Origin: CATOSP01 sp965197545
Lineage (GTDB): Bacteria; Chloroflexota; Dehalococcoidia; Lucifugimonadales; UBA3495
Direction of reading: 5' to 3'
Length of the DNA: 64,000 nucleotides
NCBI GenBank assembly: GCA_965197545.1
Contig: CBDANJ010000007.1
Span: 1,302,001-1,366,000 of the forward strand
Below the pieces are notes generated by a model that worked only from the letters and a program-made list of their open reading frames with translations, made no database searches and was not told the origin of the DNA. Position 1 is the first letter of the stretch. Every line of letters begins with the position of its first letter. Of this stretch, positions 52,916-61,541 are shown piece after piece. A program made the position numbers and the translations under genes.

Positions 52916-53446
52916 CTATTCTTGCTGACGCGGGATCTGGAGTCCCAGACCCGCTTGGATGTAGGTCTGGGCGTTCTTCACGTAGATAGCGGTGGGGTCC
53001 TTGAGCCGTTCCATGTTCTCTTCGGACAACGGGGACACGCGGCCCGGAACGCCCAGCACCAGGGAATTGTCGGGGATGTTCGCGCCGGCCAGCACCAGGG
53101 CGCAGGCCCCGACCAGGCAATAACTTCCCACGTGGGCGCTTTCCAACACAGCGGAATTCATTCCCAGGAGGACGTTGCTTCCTATGATGCCGCCGTGGAC
53201 CACCGCTCCATGGGTCATCAGGACGTTGTCGCCCAATTCGAGGTAGTCGTCGGTGTGCAACACACAGTTGTCCTGGATGGAGCAATTCTTGCCGATTATT
53301 ATCTGGCCGTAATCGCCTCTGATGACCGCGCCGGGCCAGATGCTGGAGCCTTCACCGATGGTTACATCACCAACGATGTAGGCGGTTTCACTGACGAAAA
53401 CCGAGGGGTCTATCTTCGGCGTCTTGCCGTTAATGCTGCGGATCAA
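52916..53446 (-). CDS. Gamma-class carbonic anhydrase-like hexapeptide protein
   Basis: 176 residues, left-handed beta-helix with hexapeptide repeats (YIVGDVTIGEGSSIWPGAVIRGDYG). Metal histidines H64 (NCVLHTDD), and the pair in THGAVVHGG, match gamma-CA/PaaY relatives. It could hydrate CO2 or act as a thioesterase-like scaffold; activity cannot be read from sequence. TTG start with AAAGGGGG upstream. First gene before the CoA-transferase and hisS. Confidence 0.88.
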   Translation of the reverse strand: MIRSINGKTPKIDPSVFVSETAYIVGDVTIGEGSSIWPGAVIRGDYGQIIIGKNCSIQDNCVLHTDDYLELGDNVLMTHGAVVHGGIIGSNVLLGMNSAVLESAHVGSYCLVGACALVLAGANIPDNSLVLGVPGRVSPLSEENMERLKDPTAIYVKNAQTYIQAGLGLQIPRQQE

Positions 53447-53785
53447 TGGGTCCCCCTTTCCAGCTCGTGATTGAACCGCACGGGACGGCCCCCAGTTAGG
53501 AGAGGCTGTTCCACGTATTTATAGACCATTATTCCTAATGCTGAAAGGATACACGCATCCCGCATCTCCCGCCACCGCATGTCTAGGTCAGCCGGGGCTA
53601 TTGCATATTGGAGGATGCCACAGGTACTCCGGCAGAGGCCGGAGTTTGCGGACTGCCATGTCAGTATACGGAAATGTCGGACTCGGGCCATGGATTCCCG
53701 CTTTCGCGGAAATGACGAGGGCGGAGGGAATGACCGGAGGTGGCGGGAATGACGGAGGTATTGCAGTCCAAGTGCGATTGCGCTG
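53447..53785. other. Intergenic region with repeat and a short possible frame
   Basis: 339 bp. The minus-strand frame with ATG at 53580 (45 codons, ending MVYKYVEQPLL... then overlapping the TTG of the carbonic anhydrase gene) is possible but has no ribosome site. A palindromic repeat lies at 53692-53754. Confidence 0.35.
53692..53754. repeat. Imperfect palindromic repeat of the GATTCCCGC...GCGGGAATGAC kind
   Basis: GGATTCCCGCTTTCGCGGAAATGAC is followed by decayed repeats GGAGGGAATGACC and GGCGGGAATGACGG. This sequence type recurs in many bacterial genomes as small extragenic palindromes. Confidence 0.6.
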
Positions 53786-54370
53786 CTATATCAGCAGGTC
53801 CATTGCCCAGTCCATACTATAGGCACACACGTGGGCCACGGCGAGAAACTTCAGAGTTTTGCCCACCAGCACCACCGCTAAAAACCTCCAGACAGGATAC
53901 CGGACTGCCCCGGCAGCCAGGCCAACAACATCGAAGACTGGGTTGGGGACCAGGGATACCAAGAGCAACAGTAGCCATCCCCGCTTTTGCATCCAGGGTT
54001 CTACCCGCTGATACCAACGGCTTCGATTGACCGCTCCCTGTCCCGCGTAACCCAGGAAGTAGCCTGTGAGTTCGCCCACGGCTTCCGCGGCCCCGGCGAC
54101 CACGCCCACGACAATTGGGTTGAGCCAGACGCCCCCGGCGCAGACCGCTAACTGTGCCGGCACTGGAAGGACAAACGCTGCGCTGGCGATCAACGCGGCG
54201 ATTGCTATCCCGCCATAGCCTGCTTGAACGAGGGAGATTTGGTTTCGGAGCAGGTACGCCGCTCCAGCCATGACCAAAGCGGCGAGGAGGAGTGCGAGCC
54301 GGAGCCGGTGGTCGGGGCGCCGCCAGTCTATCCGGCTGAGCTGGCAGGATACTTGGCCAACGAGTCTCAT
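53786..54370 (-). CDS. VTT (DedA/TVP38)-family membrane protein
   Basis: 194 residues, about five hydrophobic segments. Family core: AAGAAEAVGELTGYFLGYAGQG and SLVPNPVFDVVGLAAG. DedA-family proteins are membrane homeostasis or lipid scramblase-like. The start overlaps the stop of the upstream alpha/beta hydrolase gene (TAATG), so the two are coupled. The conserved acidic Glu and Gly are present. Exact role unknown. Confidence 0.82.
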   Translation of the reverse strand: MRLVGQVSCQLSRIDWRRPDHRLRLALLLAALVMAGAAYLLRNQISLVQAGYGGIAIAALIASAAFVLPVPAQLAVCAGGVWLNPIVVGVVAGAAEAVGELTGYFLGYAGQGAVNRSRWYQRVEPWMQKRGWLLLLLVSLVPNPVFDVVGLAAGAVRYPVWRFLAVVLVGKTLKFLAVAHVCAYSMDWAMDLLI

Positions 54371-55227
54371 TAATTGACGGAATGAGGTTCTTGGTTCAGC
54401 GACCCTTCCATGAACAGGGTAAGCAACTGGTTGAACTCGTCCGCCTTTTCCATGTGGGGCCAGTGGCCGCACTCGGGAATGATCTTGACCAGGCTGGAGG
54501 GCAGAGCGTCCCGGACCGAGGAAGCGTGCTCCACGGGCAGGATCAGATCGTTTTCGCCCCAGACGGTCAGGATCGGCATCGTTAGTTGGGAGAGACGGTC
54601 AAGGATGAAACGCTGCTCCCGCAGTCCCCAATAATTGATGCTGGAACGAATCGAGCGCAGGGTCGCCTGCCGGGAGCCGGGCAGCGATCGCACCCGGTCC
54701 AACTCCGAAAAGACCTCGTCAGCGGAGTTGGGGGGACTGTGAAATAGCATCTTCCGGTTGAGTTGCCCCATACTCTGGAGCCAGGGCTGGTATACGATTT
54801 CGCCGAGTACAGGCAAAGAGCATAACCGCAGGAACCAGGTCATTTCACGTCCCAGTCCTCCGGCAGCGACTAGGATCAGCCGGTCTACCCGGTGCGGATG
54901 GTCCAGGGCGTATAGGGCCGACACCAAGCCTCCAGCGGAGTTGCCCACCAGGGCCGCCCGCCGCACGTCTATCGCGTCTAGGAAGCTATCAAGGAGATTA
55001 GCGCCAGCCGGCGGGTCGTAGTTGATAGACTTGGGTTTGTCCGAGTCCCCGTGCCCGGGCAGGTCGGGAGCGAGGACATGGAAGCCGGCGTCGGCCAGTG
55101 GCTGAATATTCTCGTACCACGTAACGTGGGACGCTCCCAGCCCGTGGACGAGGACCAGCGGCGGCCCTTCCCCAGCTTCCACGTAATGGACATTTACGCC
55201 GTCCAGATTGACGGTCTTGTGTTCCAA
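54370..55227 (-). CDS. Alpha/beta-hydrolase
   Basis: 285 residues. VHGLGASHVTW oxyanion region, nucleophile elbow GNSAGG, acid in WGENDLILP, His in CGHWPHMEK. Typical of lipase-like or C-C hydrolases. TTG start. Coupled to the VTT membrane protein downstream, which hints at a lipid-related substrate, but this is inference. It follows clpC by about 48 bp. Confidence 0.85.
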   Translation of the reverse strand: MEHKTVNLDGVNVHYVEAGEGPPLVLVHGLGASHVTWYENIQPLADAGFHVLAPDLPGHGDSDKPKSINYDPPAGANLLDSFLDAIDVRRAALVGNSAGGLVSALYALDHPHRVDRLILVAAGGLGREMTWFLRLCSLPVLGEIVYQPWLQSMGQLNRKMLFHSPPNSADEVFSELDRVRSLPGSRQATLRSIRSSINYWGLREQRFILDRLSQLTMPILTVWGENDLILPVEHASSVRDALPSSLVKIIPECGHWPHMEKADEFNQLLTLFMEGSLNQEPHSVN

Positions 55228-55274
55228 AATATTTATCCCGGGTATCTGTTGGGCAGGCCAGGGTCCATCTTGGT

Positions 55275-57722
55275 CTAGGCCGTTTGGGCCGCGGGCTCTG
55301 GGACGGCCAATACCAGTCCCTCGCTATCGGCGTCTACCACCACGTGGTCCCCTTCCCTGAGCTCACCGGTCAGAATTCGCTTGGACAGTGCGTTCTCCAA
55401 GTGGCGCTGGACCGCACGGCGCAACGGACGCGCTCCGTACTCGGGATCAAAGCCTTCCGCCGCCAGCCAACGAGAGGCATCGGGTGTCAGGTCGAAGGTG
55501 ATGCCTTTGCCTTTCAACCGCCCTTGGACGTCCTGGACCATGAGCCCCACCACCTGGATGATCTGCTCCTGTGTCAAAGGCTGGAATACGATGGTCTCAT
55601 CTATCCGGTTCAAGAACTCAGGGCGGAGCGACCTCTTCAGGGCGTCATGGACCGAGTCACGCAACTTTTGTTCGTTCGATCTATTAGTTTCGGAATCCGC
55701 GCGGAAACCGAACGATCGACGCTGGAGCCCTTCGGTCCCGAGGTTACTGGTCATTATAATAACCGTGTTGCGGAAATCAACGGTGCGGCCGTGTCCGTCG
55801 GTGAGCCTCCCGTCCTCGAGTATCTGAAGGAGTATGTTCAGAACGTCGGGGTGGGCCTTCTCTATCTCGTCAAACAGGAGCACGCGATAGGGCCGCTGGC
55901 GCACGGCCTCGGTCAATTGCCCCGCCTCATCGTATCCGACGTAGCCGGGAGGGGCACCGATCAACCGTGAGACCGTGTGCTTCTCCATGTACTCGGACAT
56001 GTCGACGCGCACCATGTTGCTCTCGTCGTCGAACAGGTATTCCGCGAGGACTTTGGCCAGCTCGGTCTTACCAACGCCGGTTGGCCCGAGGAAGATGAAA
56101 CTTCCAATGGGGCGCCTGGGGTCGCTGAGGCCGGACCTGGAGCGGCGGATAGCTTCCGACACCGAGCTCACAGCTTCTTCCTGGCCGATGAGCCGCTGGT
56201 GCAAGCCTTCTTCCATGTTGACCAGGCGTTCGCCCTCACCCTCAAGCATCCTCCCTGCCGGAATGCCGGTCCACTTGGACAGGAGTTCAGCGATGTCATA
56301 CTCGTCTACCACCATGTCCAGGTCCCGGCCTCCCAGAATCTCCTGTTTTCTCTGCCGGAACTCCTCCTCCAGCCGCAGCCTCTCGGTGCGCAACTGGGCC
56401 GCTCGCTCGTATTCCGAGCGTTGGGAAGCTGATTCCTCCTGGTCAGCCAACCTGTGGATTTGGTCTTCGGTTTCCTTGAGATCTGAGGGCAGGCTCTCCG
56501 AATCTATGCGCAGCTTGCTGGCCGCCTCGTCAATGAAGTCCACTGCTTTGTCGGGCAGGTGGCGGTCGACGATGTAACGGTCGCTGAGCTTTGCCGCGGC
56601 GCTCAAGGCCGAGTCGTCTATTGTTACCTTGTGATGCGCTTCGTAACGGGGGCGGAGGACTCGTAGGATCTCCAGAGTCTCTTCCACCGACGGCTCTTCA
56701 AGGTATATGGGCTGGAAGCGCCGTTCCAACGCCGCGTCCTTCTCGATATAGCGGCGGTACTCGTCGATTGTGGTGGCCCCGATGCACTGCATTTCGCCCC
56801 TGGCCAGTGCCGGCTTGAGCATGTTGCTGGCGTCGATGCCGCCCTCGGCTGCCCCGGCCCCGACCATGGTATGTATCTCGTCCAGGAAGAGGATTATCTC
56901 CCCCTGGGCCTCCTTGATTTCGTCCATCACCGACTTCAAGCGCTCCTCGAATTCGCCGCGGAACTTGGAGCCCGCCACCAATGAGCCCATATCCAACGCC
57001 AGGACACGCCGGCCCGCCAGGGATTCAGGGACATCGCCAGTGACGATCCTGGCTGCCAGGCCCTCTGCTATGGCGGTCTTGCCTACCCCGGCCTCTCCGA
57101 TAATTGCCGGGTTGTTCTTGCGCCGCCTGGTTAGAGTCTGCATCACGCGGCGTATCTCATAATCCCGGCCAACCACCGGGTCGAGTTTGCCTTCACTGGC
57201 GAGTTTGGTCAGGTCGATGGTGTACTTCTCCAGAGACCGGTAGTGGCTCTCGGCCCTGGGATCGTCCACACGCCGGCTGCCCCGGATGCTCTTCAATGCT
57301 TCGTAGACCCGTTCTCCGCTGAGCCCGAATTCTTCAATTACCGCGGACGATTCTCCCTGGGTGTCCTTGACGGCGGCGATCAAAAGGTGCTCGGTTCCGA
57401 TAAACTCATCACCCAGGCGGTCGGATTCGGCCTTGGCGTTGTCTAGCAGCGCCAAGGCTCGCGGCGTTGGGTAAATTTGGTTGCTCTGGTTGGACAGCTT
57501 GGGAGCCGCCTCCAAGGAACTGCGGAGCCGGGCTTTTACGGCTTCGGCCTGAATATCGAGATCGGCCAATATGCTTGCGGGCAGACCGTTATCCAGATCG
57601 AGAAGCGAGAGCAAGATATGCTCCACGTCCCATTGGCTGTGGCGGTAATTCCGTACCAACTCCTGAGAGTTGCCGATTACTTCACGAGCTTGTTCGGTGA
57701 ACTGTTCTGGTCTCAATACCAT
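55275..57722 (-). CDS. clpC: ClpC-type AAA+ chaperone
   Basis: Hexameric double-ring unfoldase feeding ClpP or disaggregating proteins. 815 residues. Clp N domain (FTEQAREVI), D1 Walker A GEAGVGKTA and Walker B ILFLDEIHTMVGAG, a short middle domain with a UVR-like stretch (SEYERAAQLRTERLRLEEEF), D2 Walker A GPTGVGKTE and B LLFDEIEKAHPDV. The short middle domain favours ClpC over ClpB; ClpB remains an alternative. ATG 57722 has GGAGGTG upstream. Last of the dnaJ-hspR-clp operon, under HspR-like control. Confidence 0.9.
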   Translation of the reverse strand: MVLRPEQFTEQAREVIGNSQELVRNYRHSQWDVEHILLSLLDLDNGLPASILADLDIQAEAVKARLRSSLEAAPKLSNQSNQIYPTPRALALLDNAKAESDRLGDEFIGTEHLLIAAVKDTQGESSAVIEEFGLSGERVYEALKSIRGSRRVDDPRAESHYRSLEKYTIDLTKLASEGKLDPVVGRDYEIRRVMQTLTRRRKNNPAIIGEAGVGKTAIAEGLAARIVTGDVPESLAGRRVLALDMGSLVAGSKFRGEFEERLKSVMDEIKEAQGEIILFLDEIHTMVGAGAAEGGIDASNMLKPALARGEMQCIGATTIDEYRRYIEKDAALERRFQPIYLEEPSVEETLEILRVLRPRYEAHHKVTIDDSALSAAAKLSDRYIVDRHLPDKAVDFIDEAASKLRIDSESLPSDLKETEDQIHRLADQEESASQRSEYERAAQLRTERLRLEEEFRQRKQEILGGRDLDMVVDEYDIAELLSKWTGIPAGRMLEGEGERLVNMEEGLHQRLIGQEEAVSSVSEAIRRSRSGLSDPRRPIGSFIFLGPTGVGKTELAKVLAEYLFDDESNMVRVDMSEYMEKHTVSRLIGAPPGYVGYDEAGQLTEAVRQRPYRVLLFDEIEKAHPDVLNILLQILEDGRLTDGHGRTVDFRNTVIIMTSNLGTEGLQRRSFGFRADSETNRSNEQKLRDSVHDALKRSLRPEFLNRIDETIVFQPLTQEQIIQVVGLMVQDVQGRLKGKGITFDLTPDASRWLAAEGFDPEYGARPLRRAVQRHLENALSKRILTGELREGDHVVVDADSEGLVLAVPEPAAQTA

Positions 57723-57739
57723 CGTGACACCTCCTGTCA

Positions 57740-58093
57740 CTAAAGGCTGGCGCCCCGGCGGCCCACCGCCTGTGGAGTCCGGGGCCGGAGTCCATTGATG
57801 TCCCGGGTGAGCTCCCGGACTTCCGATTCCAGTTCCTCGATGCGCGCCATTAGTTTCATAGCCACTTCCGCCCCCGCCAGGTTGACGCCCATGTCCTCGG
57901 TGAGAGTCTTGATTCGGTTTAGGCGCTCGATGTCGGCCACGGAATAGAGCCTTTGCCTCCCCACGGTGCGGGAGGGCCAGATGAGGCCGACCCGTTCGTA
58001 ATACCGGAGTGTCTGAGCGTGCAACCCAACCATGCGGGCCGCGACGCTAATTACAAAGCAGGGTTCTTCTCTGATCTGGTCGTCCTTGGTCAT
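57740..58093 (-). CDS. hspR: HspR, MerR-family heat-shock repressor
   Basis: 117 residues. MerR helix-turn-helix: VISVAARMVGLHAQTLRYYERVGL and GRQRLYSVADIERL, followed by a short coiled coil. HspR represses chaperone genes through HAIR sites and responds to DnaK. Here it lies between dnaJ and clpC, 2 bp after dnaJ, the usual HspR arrangement. The HAIR-like site is in the dnaJ promoter. Confidence 0.92.
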   Translation of the reverse strand: MTKDDQIREEPCFVISVAARMVGLHAQTLRYYERVGLIWPSRTVGRQRLYSVADIERLNRIKTLTEDMGVNLAGAEVAMKLMARIEELESEVRELTRDINGLRPRTPQAVGRRGASL

Positions 58094-58095
58094 AA

Positions 58096-58974
58096 TCAGT
58101 CTCCATTCTGGGACCGGAGGTCCCGCAAGCGGCGGAATAATACTTGCTCTTCGCCGCTCAGCCCGGTGGGCAGCTTCACCTTGATGGTGACGAACAGGTC
58201 GCCCTTCGATTTGGGGTTGTTCAGTGACGGCAAACCCTGGCCTGCCAACCGGAACCTGCGGCCATTTTGGGTCTCGGCCGGGATGGTCAACGCAAGCCGC
58301 CCGGTCAATGTGGGAACGGTGAGATCGTTCCCGAGAATAGCGTCTTCGAGGTCGGTTTCCACTTCTGTATAAAGGTCCCTTCCCTGACGCTGAATTCGGG
58401 GATGGTCCTTTACCGACACTACGAGATACAGGTCACGGGAAGACCTCCCGTCAGGGGAAATTCGGATTCTCGAGCCGTTGTCGACTCCTGCGGGGATCTT
58501 CACCTCCAGCCTGCGCCCATCGGCCAGGTCGACTAACCTGGTCGCGCCCCGGTAGGCTTCCTCTAGGGTTATTTCGGCCGAGTACTCGGTGGGTGGCGCC
58601 TGACGGGAGTGGTTCCGCAGGTTGCGGAAGAGCCCGTCGAAGATGCCGCCTTCGTCGGTATCGAATTCGACATCCGGCTGGGAACGCATGTCGTTGGACC
58701 AGTGGAAGGTAGTATTCTGAGTGCGGCGGGCGGCATTTTCTTCGATTTGGTCGGCATGTTCCCAGTTATCCCCGTATCGGTCGTATTTGCGGCGCTTGTC
58801 GGCATCGGACAGGACGCCGTAGGCTTCGTTGATTTCTTTGAATTTCTCTTCCGATGACTCGTCACCCTTATTGACGTCGGGGTGATACTGACGGGCAAGG
58901 CGCCGGTAGGACTTACGGACGTCGTTCTGGGACGCGGTCCTGGGGATTTCCAACAGGTCGTAGTAATTACTCAT
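58096..58974 (-). CDS. DnaJ-class J-domain co-chaperone without zinc finger (CbpA type)
   Basis: 292 residues. J domain with HPD at 31-33, then a G/F-poor linker and two DnaJ C-terminal beta domains (EITLEEAYRGATRLV; GRDLYTEVETDLEDAILG). No zinc-finger cysteines, so type II/CbpA-like. It stimulates DnaK. First gene of the heat-shock operon with hspR and clpC; no dnaK or grpE in this window. Confidence 0.92.
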   Translation of the reverse strand: MSNYYDLLEIPRTASQNDVRKSYRRLARQYHPDVNKGDESSEEKFKEINEAYGVLSDADKRRKYDRYGDNWEHADQIEENAARRTQNTTFHWSNDMRSQPDVEFDTDEGGIFDGLFRNLRNHSRQAPPTEYSAEITLEEAYRGATRLVDLADGRRLEVKIPAGVDNGSRIRISPDGRSSRDLYLVVSVKDHPRIQRQGRDLYTEVETDLEDAILGNDLTVPTLTGRLALTIPAETQNGRRFRLAGQGLPSLNNPKSKGDLFVTIKVKLPTGLSGEEQVLFRRLRDLRSQNGD

Positions 58975-59003
58975 AGCTAACGGCTCCTATGCGCTTATAA
59001 TGC

Positions 59004-59043
59004 ATTATAGCTATGATGACTTGTTGAGTCAATAAAACTCTAT
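59004..59043 (-). promoter_or_regulatory. Sigma-70 promoter overlapped by a HAIR-like HspR site
   Basis: On the minus strand TTGACT (59027-59032) and perfect TATAAT (59004-59009) with 17-bp spacing. On the plus strand GTTGAGT-N7-ACTCTAT (59023-59043) matches HAIR CTTGAGT-N7-ACTCAAG in most left-arm and four right-arm positions with the exact spacer. The site covers the -35, as expected for HspR repression. Confidence 0.75.
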
Positions 59044-59434
59044 ACATAAATACTACTAAAGTTATGTGTAATGGCTCAAGTATGGTTTGATAAAGATCGC
59101 CCGTCGGGAACAGGATTGGACTTCGCGGCTGGACCTACAGGCACGCAGGGGAACGCCAAACCACTGCGGGCCAAGACGGGGTTCTTGGTGGAGGGGGCTG
59201 CGAAAGTCGAAACCCGCGCAGCCCCCGGTCCAGGGCGCCTGGGGGTTAGGCGCCCACGATAAGAAGGGAAGAAGAATGCGCGCTATGTTTTAGACGGCGC
59301 GAACACCAAACCCTTCATATATAGGGATATACGGCCCACATGTAAGCCCGGATTCACGTCCCGCGACTAGGACTGGAGATAGAACCGGTGAAGGAGAAGC
59401 GAGACCGCCGGGGTAGGGACCGGCAACTGACTAT
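59044..59434. other. Intergenic region with strong hairpins, no gene recognised
   Basis: 391 bp between the heat-shock promoter and the SRP RNA promoter. Two strong stems occur: GGGGCTGCG...CGCAGCCCC (about 59193-59229) and GGCGCCT...AGGCGCC (about 59235-59256). No tRNA, tmRNA, RNase P or 6S signature was found. A small RNA is possible. Confidence 0.4.
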
Positions 59435-59463
59435 TTGACACCGTACAACCCCTGCCCTACCAT
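59435..59463 (+). promoter_or_regulatory. Promoter of the SRP RNA gene
   Basis: Perfect TTGACA, 17-bp spacer, TACCAT. The predicted start near 59470 matches the 5' end of the SRP RNA fold. Confidence 0.82.
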
Positions 59464-59469
59464 GATATT

Positions 59470-59739
59470 GAGGCCGCGCTAGACGGGGAGCTAGCGGTGC
59501 CCTGTACTCGCAATCCGCTATAGCGGGGTTGAATGCCTCCCCTAGGCGGGGCCAATGGGCCTATATTCCGGGTTGATGATATTGATGGTTGGGTCCCACG
59601 CGGCGTAGCCTTGTGAACCCCGCCAGGCCGGAAGGAGCAACGGTAAGCAGGACCCTACGGGTGCCGTGGGAGCGCCTGACCTGAGTCACCGCCCGGGACA
59701 AGTCCAGTGGTTGTTGTCAAAGGGAGGTGCGCGGTCTCT
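59470..59739 (+). ncRNA. ffs: Large (Alu-type) signal recognition particle RNA
   Basis: About 270 nt. Conserved Alu-domain sequence TAGCGGTGCCCTGTA and AATCCGCTATAGC near the 5' end, the S domain with CCAGGCCGGAAGGAGCAAC, and closing pairing of 5' GAGGCCGCGC with 3' GCGCGGTCTC. This matches the long SRP RNA of Bacillus type, not the short 4.5S form. It pairs with Ffh to target membrane proteins. Its 3' end runs past an apparent early ksgA start, so ksgA should begin later. Confidence 0.93.
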
Positions 59740-59769
59740 AAGCTCTCCACAAATGGTCACGACGCGACG

Positions 59770-60624
59770 GTGCGTACTCTGGCCTCAGAACCTTCCACCG
59801 GGGCCAGGCATAGGGCGCGAAAAGCGCTGGGACAACACTTCCTCACCGATGGGCGAATCCTCAACCGTATTGTCGCCGCAGCGGAATTATCCCCAGATGA
59901 CCTGGCTGTTGAGATTGGACCGGGGCGGGGCTCGCTCACTCGGAGGCTTGTCCAGAAGGCAGGACGAGTGGTTGCCGTTGAGATGGACGAAGCCCTCGCC
60001 GCCGGACTGCCGCAACTGCTTGGCAATCCTCCGAATTTGACCACGCTCCACGGCGATGCCAGGACAATAGACCTCATCCCTGTCATCGGCCCCGATGCGC
60101 GGTTCAGGGTTGTAGCCAATCTGCCCTACTATGCCGCCAACCCCATCATCCGGAGATTCCTGGAGTCGGGACCAAGGCCGGAGTCCATGGTCGTGATGGT
60201 GCAGCAGGAAGTAGCCCAGTCCATGCTGGCCCAGCCGGGAAAGATGAGCATCCTATCCGTGGCCACCCAGTTCTATGCCGTTCCCCGTTTCGTTTGCAAT
60301 GTTCCCCCAAGAGCATTCCGGCCTCCCCCCAAGGTCACCTCTACGGTGGTTAAGCTGGACCTTCGCTCAAACCACGCATTGGAATTGGACGATCCACAGC
60401 CTTTCTTCGCGCTGGTCAGAGCCGGATTCGCGGCCCCGCGCAAACAACTGCGCAACTCCCTTAGCCAGGGGCTTGGGGCGCCCCCAGGGCAAGTGGGAAG
60501 GCTATTGGAAGTCGTCGCAGTCGACGGCACACGAAGGCCGGAGACTCTAAGTATCGAGGAATGGGGCAGGGTGTACGACGGTTGGGAGCGGAGGGCCCAG
60601 GTTGATCGTAACCGCTCCGGCTAA
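59770..60624 (+). CDS. ksgA: 16S rRNA dimethyladenosine transferase
   Basis: Dimethylates two adjacent adenines in the 3' hairpin of 16S rRNA. About 284 residues from GTG 59770. RARKALGQHFLTDG at the N-terminus, SAM loop EIGPGRGSLT, catalytic VANLPYY, and RPPPKVTSTVVKL. An in-frame GTG at 59707 would lie inside the SRP RNA, so the later start is preferred; it also begins close to the conserved domain. Overlaps ispE by 23 bp. Confidence 0.92.
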   Translation: MRTLASEPSTGARHRARKALGQHFLTDGRILNRIVAAAELSPDDLAVEIGPGRGSLTRRLVQKAGRVVAVEMDEALAAGLPQLLGNPPNLTTLHGDARTIDLIPVIGPDARFRVVANLPYYAANPIIRRFLESGPRPESMVVMVQQEVAQSMLAQPGKMSILSVATQFYAVPRFVCNVPPRAFRPPPKVTSTVVKLDLRSNHALELDDPQPFFALVRAGFAAPRKQLRNSLSQGLGAPPGQVGRLLEVVAVDGTRRPETLSIEEWGRVYDGWERRAQVDRNRSG

Positions 60625-61483
60625 GATCAACCTCACCCTGGAGATTCTGGGGCGGCGAGCCGATGGGTTTCACGAAGTCAAGACTGTTCTCCAGACCATC
60701 GATCTGCAAGACCAACTGGAGATCGAGACCGCCCCTGCCCTTACCGTGGAGTGCGACGATCCTTCTCTATCGGGCGAGACCAATCTGGTATGGCGGGCCG
60801 CGTCTGACCTGGCCGCCCACGCGGGTACCGAGCCCGGAGCGCGCATCTTTCTCCGCAAGTCCATTCCGGTGGGGATGGGGCTGGGCGGCGGCAGCAGCGA
60901 CGCGGCGGCTGCTCTGCTATCGCTCAACGATTTATGGGGTTTGGGACTGAATGTCGACGAGCTTGCCGGGCTGGCGGCAGTCATTGGGTCCGACGTTGCC
61001 TTCTTCCTTCGGGGAGGTACGGCCCTCGCTTCGGGCAGAGGGGAAATCATAAAACCGGCGCCCTCGATCCCGCCCATTCTTTTAACCCTAGTGTGCCCGG
61101 CTGAGACTATTCCTGAGAAGACGAGAAAAGTCTACTCCCAGGTAACACCCGGCCAATACAGTGACGGCGCGCGCACCGGCGAGTTTCTGGAAATCCTAAA
61201 AGCTGGGCAATTCGTATCAGACATGGTGAGTAACGGACTGGATGAAGTGTGCTTTAGGGTATTTCCAGGCCTGGACGAACTAAGGCATCAATTGGCTGAC
61301 CTGGCGGCCTCCAAGCCCGTGGTTTCTGGCGCAGGGCCGGCGATGTTTTGCTTACCCACCAACGAAGATGAGCATCAAAGCATAGCAAATACCTTGAAAC
61401 CGCAGGGATTCCAGGTATACCGTGTACGGACGGTCGGCCCCAAGACCCGTGAAGCAGGGCAATACCGGGCCGGCGGACCTTGA
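60602..61483 (+). CDS. ispE: 4-diphosphocytidyl-2-C-methyl-D-erythritol kinase
   Basis: GHMP kinase of the MEP isoprenoid pathway. 293 residues. APAKINLTLEILGRRADGFHEV, ATP loop PVGMGLGGGSSDAAAAL, and SGAGPAMFCL. TTG start inside the end of ksgA, indicating coupling. Together with the prenyl synthase it implies the MEP route in this organism. Confidence 0.93.
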   Translation: MIVTAPAKINLTLEILGRRADGFHEVKTVLQTIDLQDQLEIETAPALTVECDDPSLSGETNLVWRAASDLAAHAGTEPGARIFLRKSIPVGMGLGGGSSDAAAALLSLNDLWGLGLNVDELAGLAAVIGSDVAFFLRGGTALASGRGEIIKPAPSIPPILLTLVCPAETIPEKTRKVYSQVTPGQYSDGARTGEFLEILKAGQFVSDMVSNGLDEVCFRVFPGLDELRHQLADLAASKPVVSGAGPAMFCLPTNEDEHQSIANTLKPQGFQVYRVRTVGPKTREAGQYRAGGP

Positions 61484-61541
61484 TTTAACAGTTACCAGGG
61501 CTTGGTTTAGCAATTACCCGGGGAGGTAGGCAGGAGTCCTC

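Noticed and set aside
53443..53580. 45-codon frame upstream of the carbonic anhydrase gene
   Set aside because: No ribosome site and lies in a repeat-rich stretch; kept only as a note.
59044..59434. tRNA, tmRNA, RNase P or 6S RNA
   Set aside because: None of the conserved sequence signatures of these RNAs is present on either strand.
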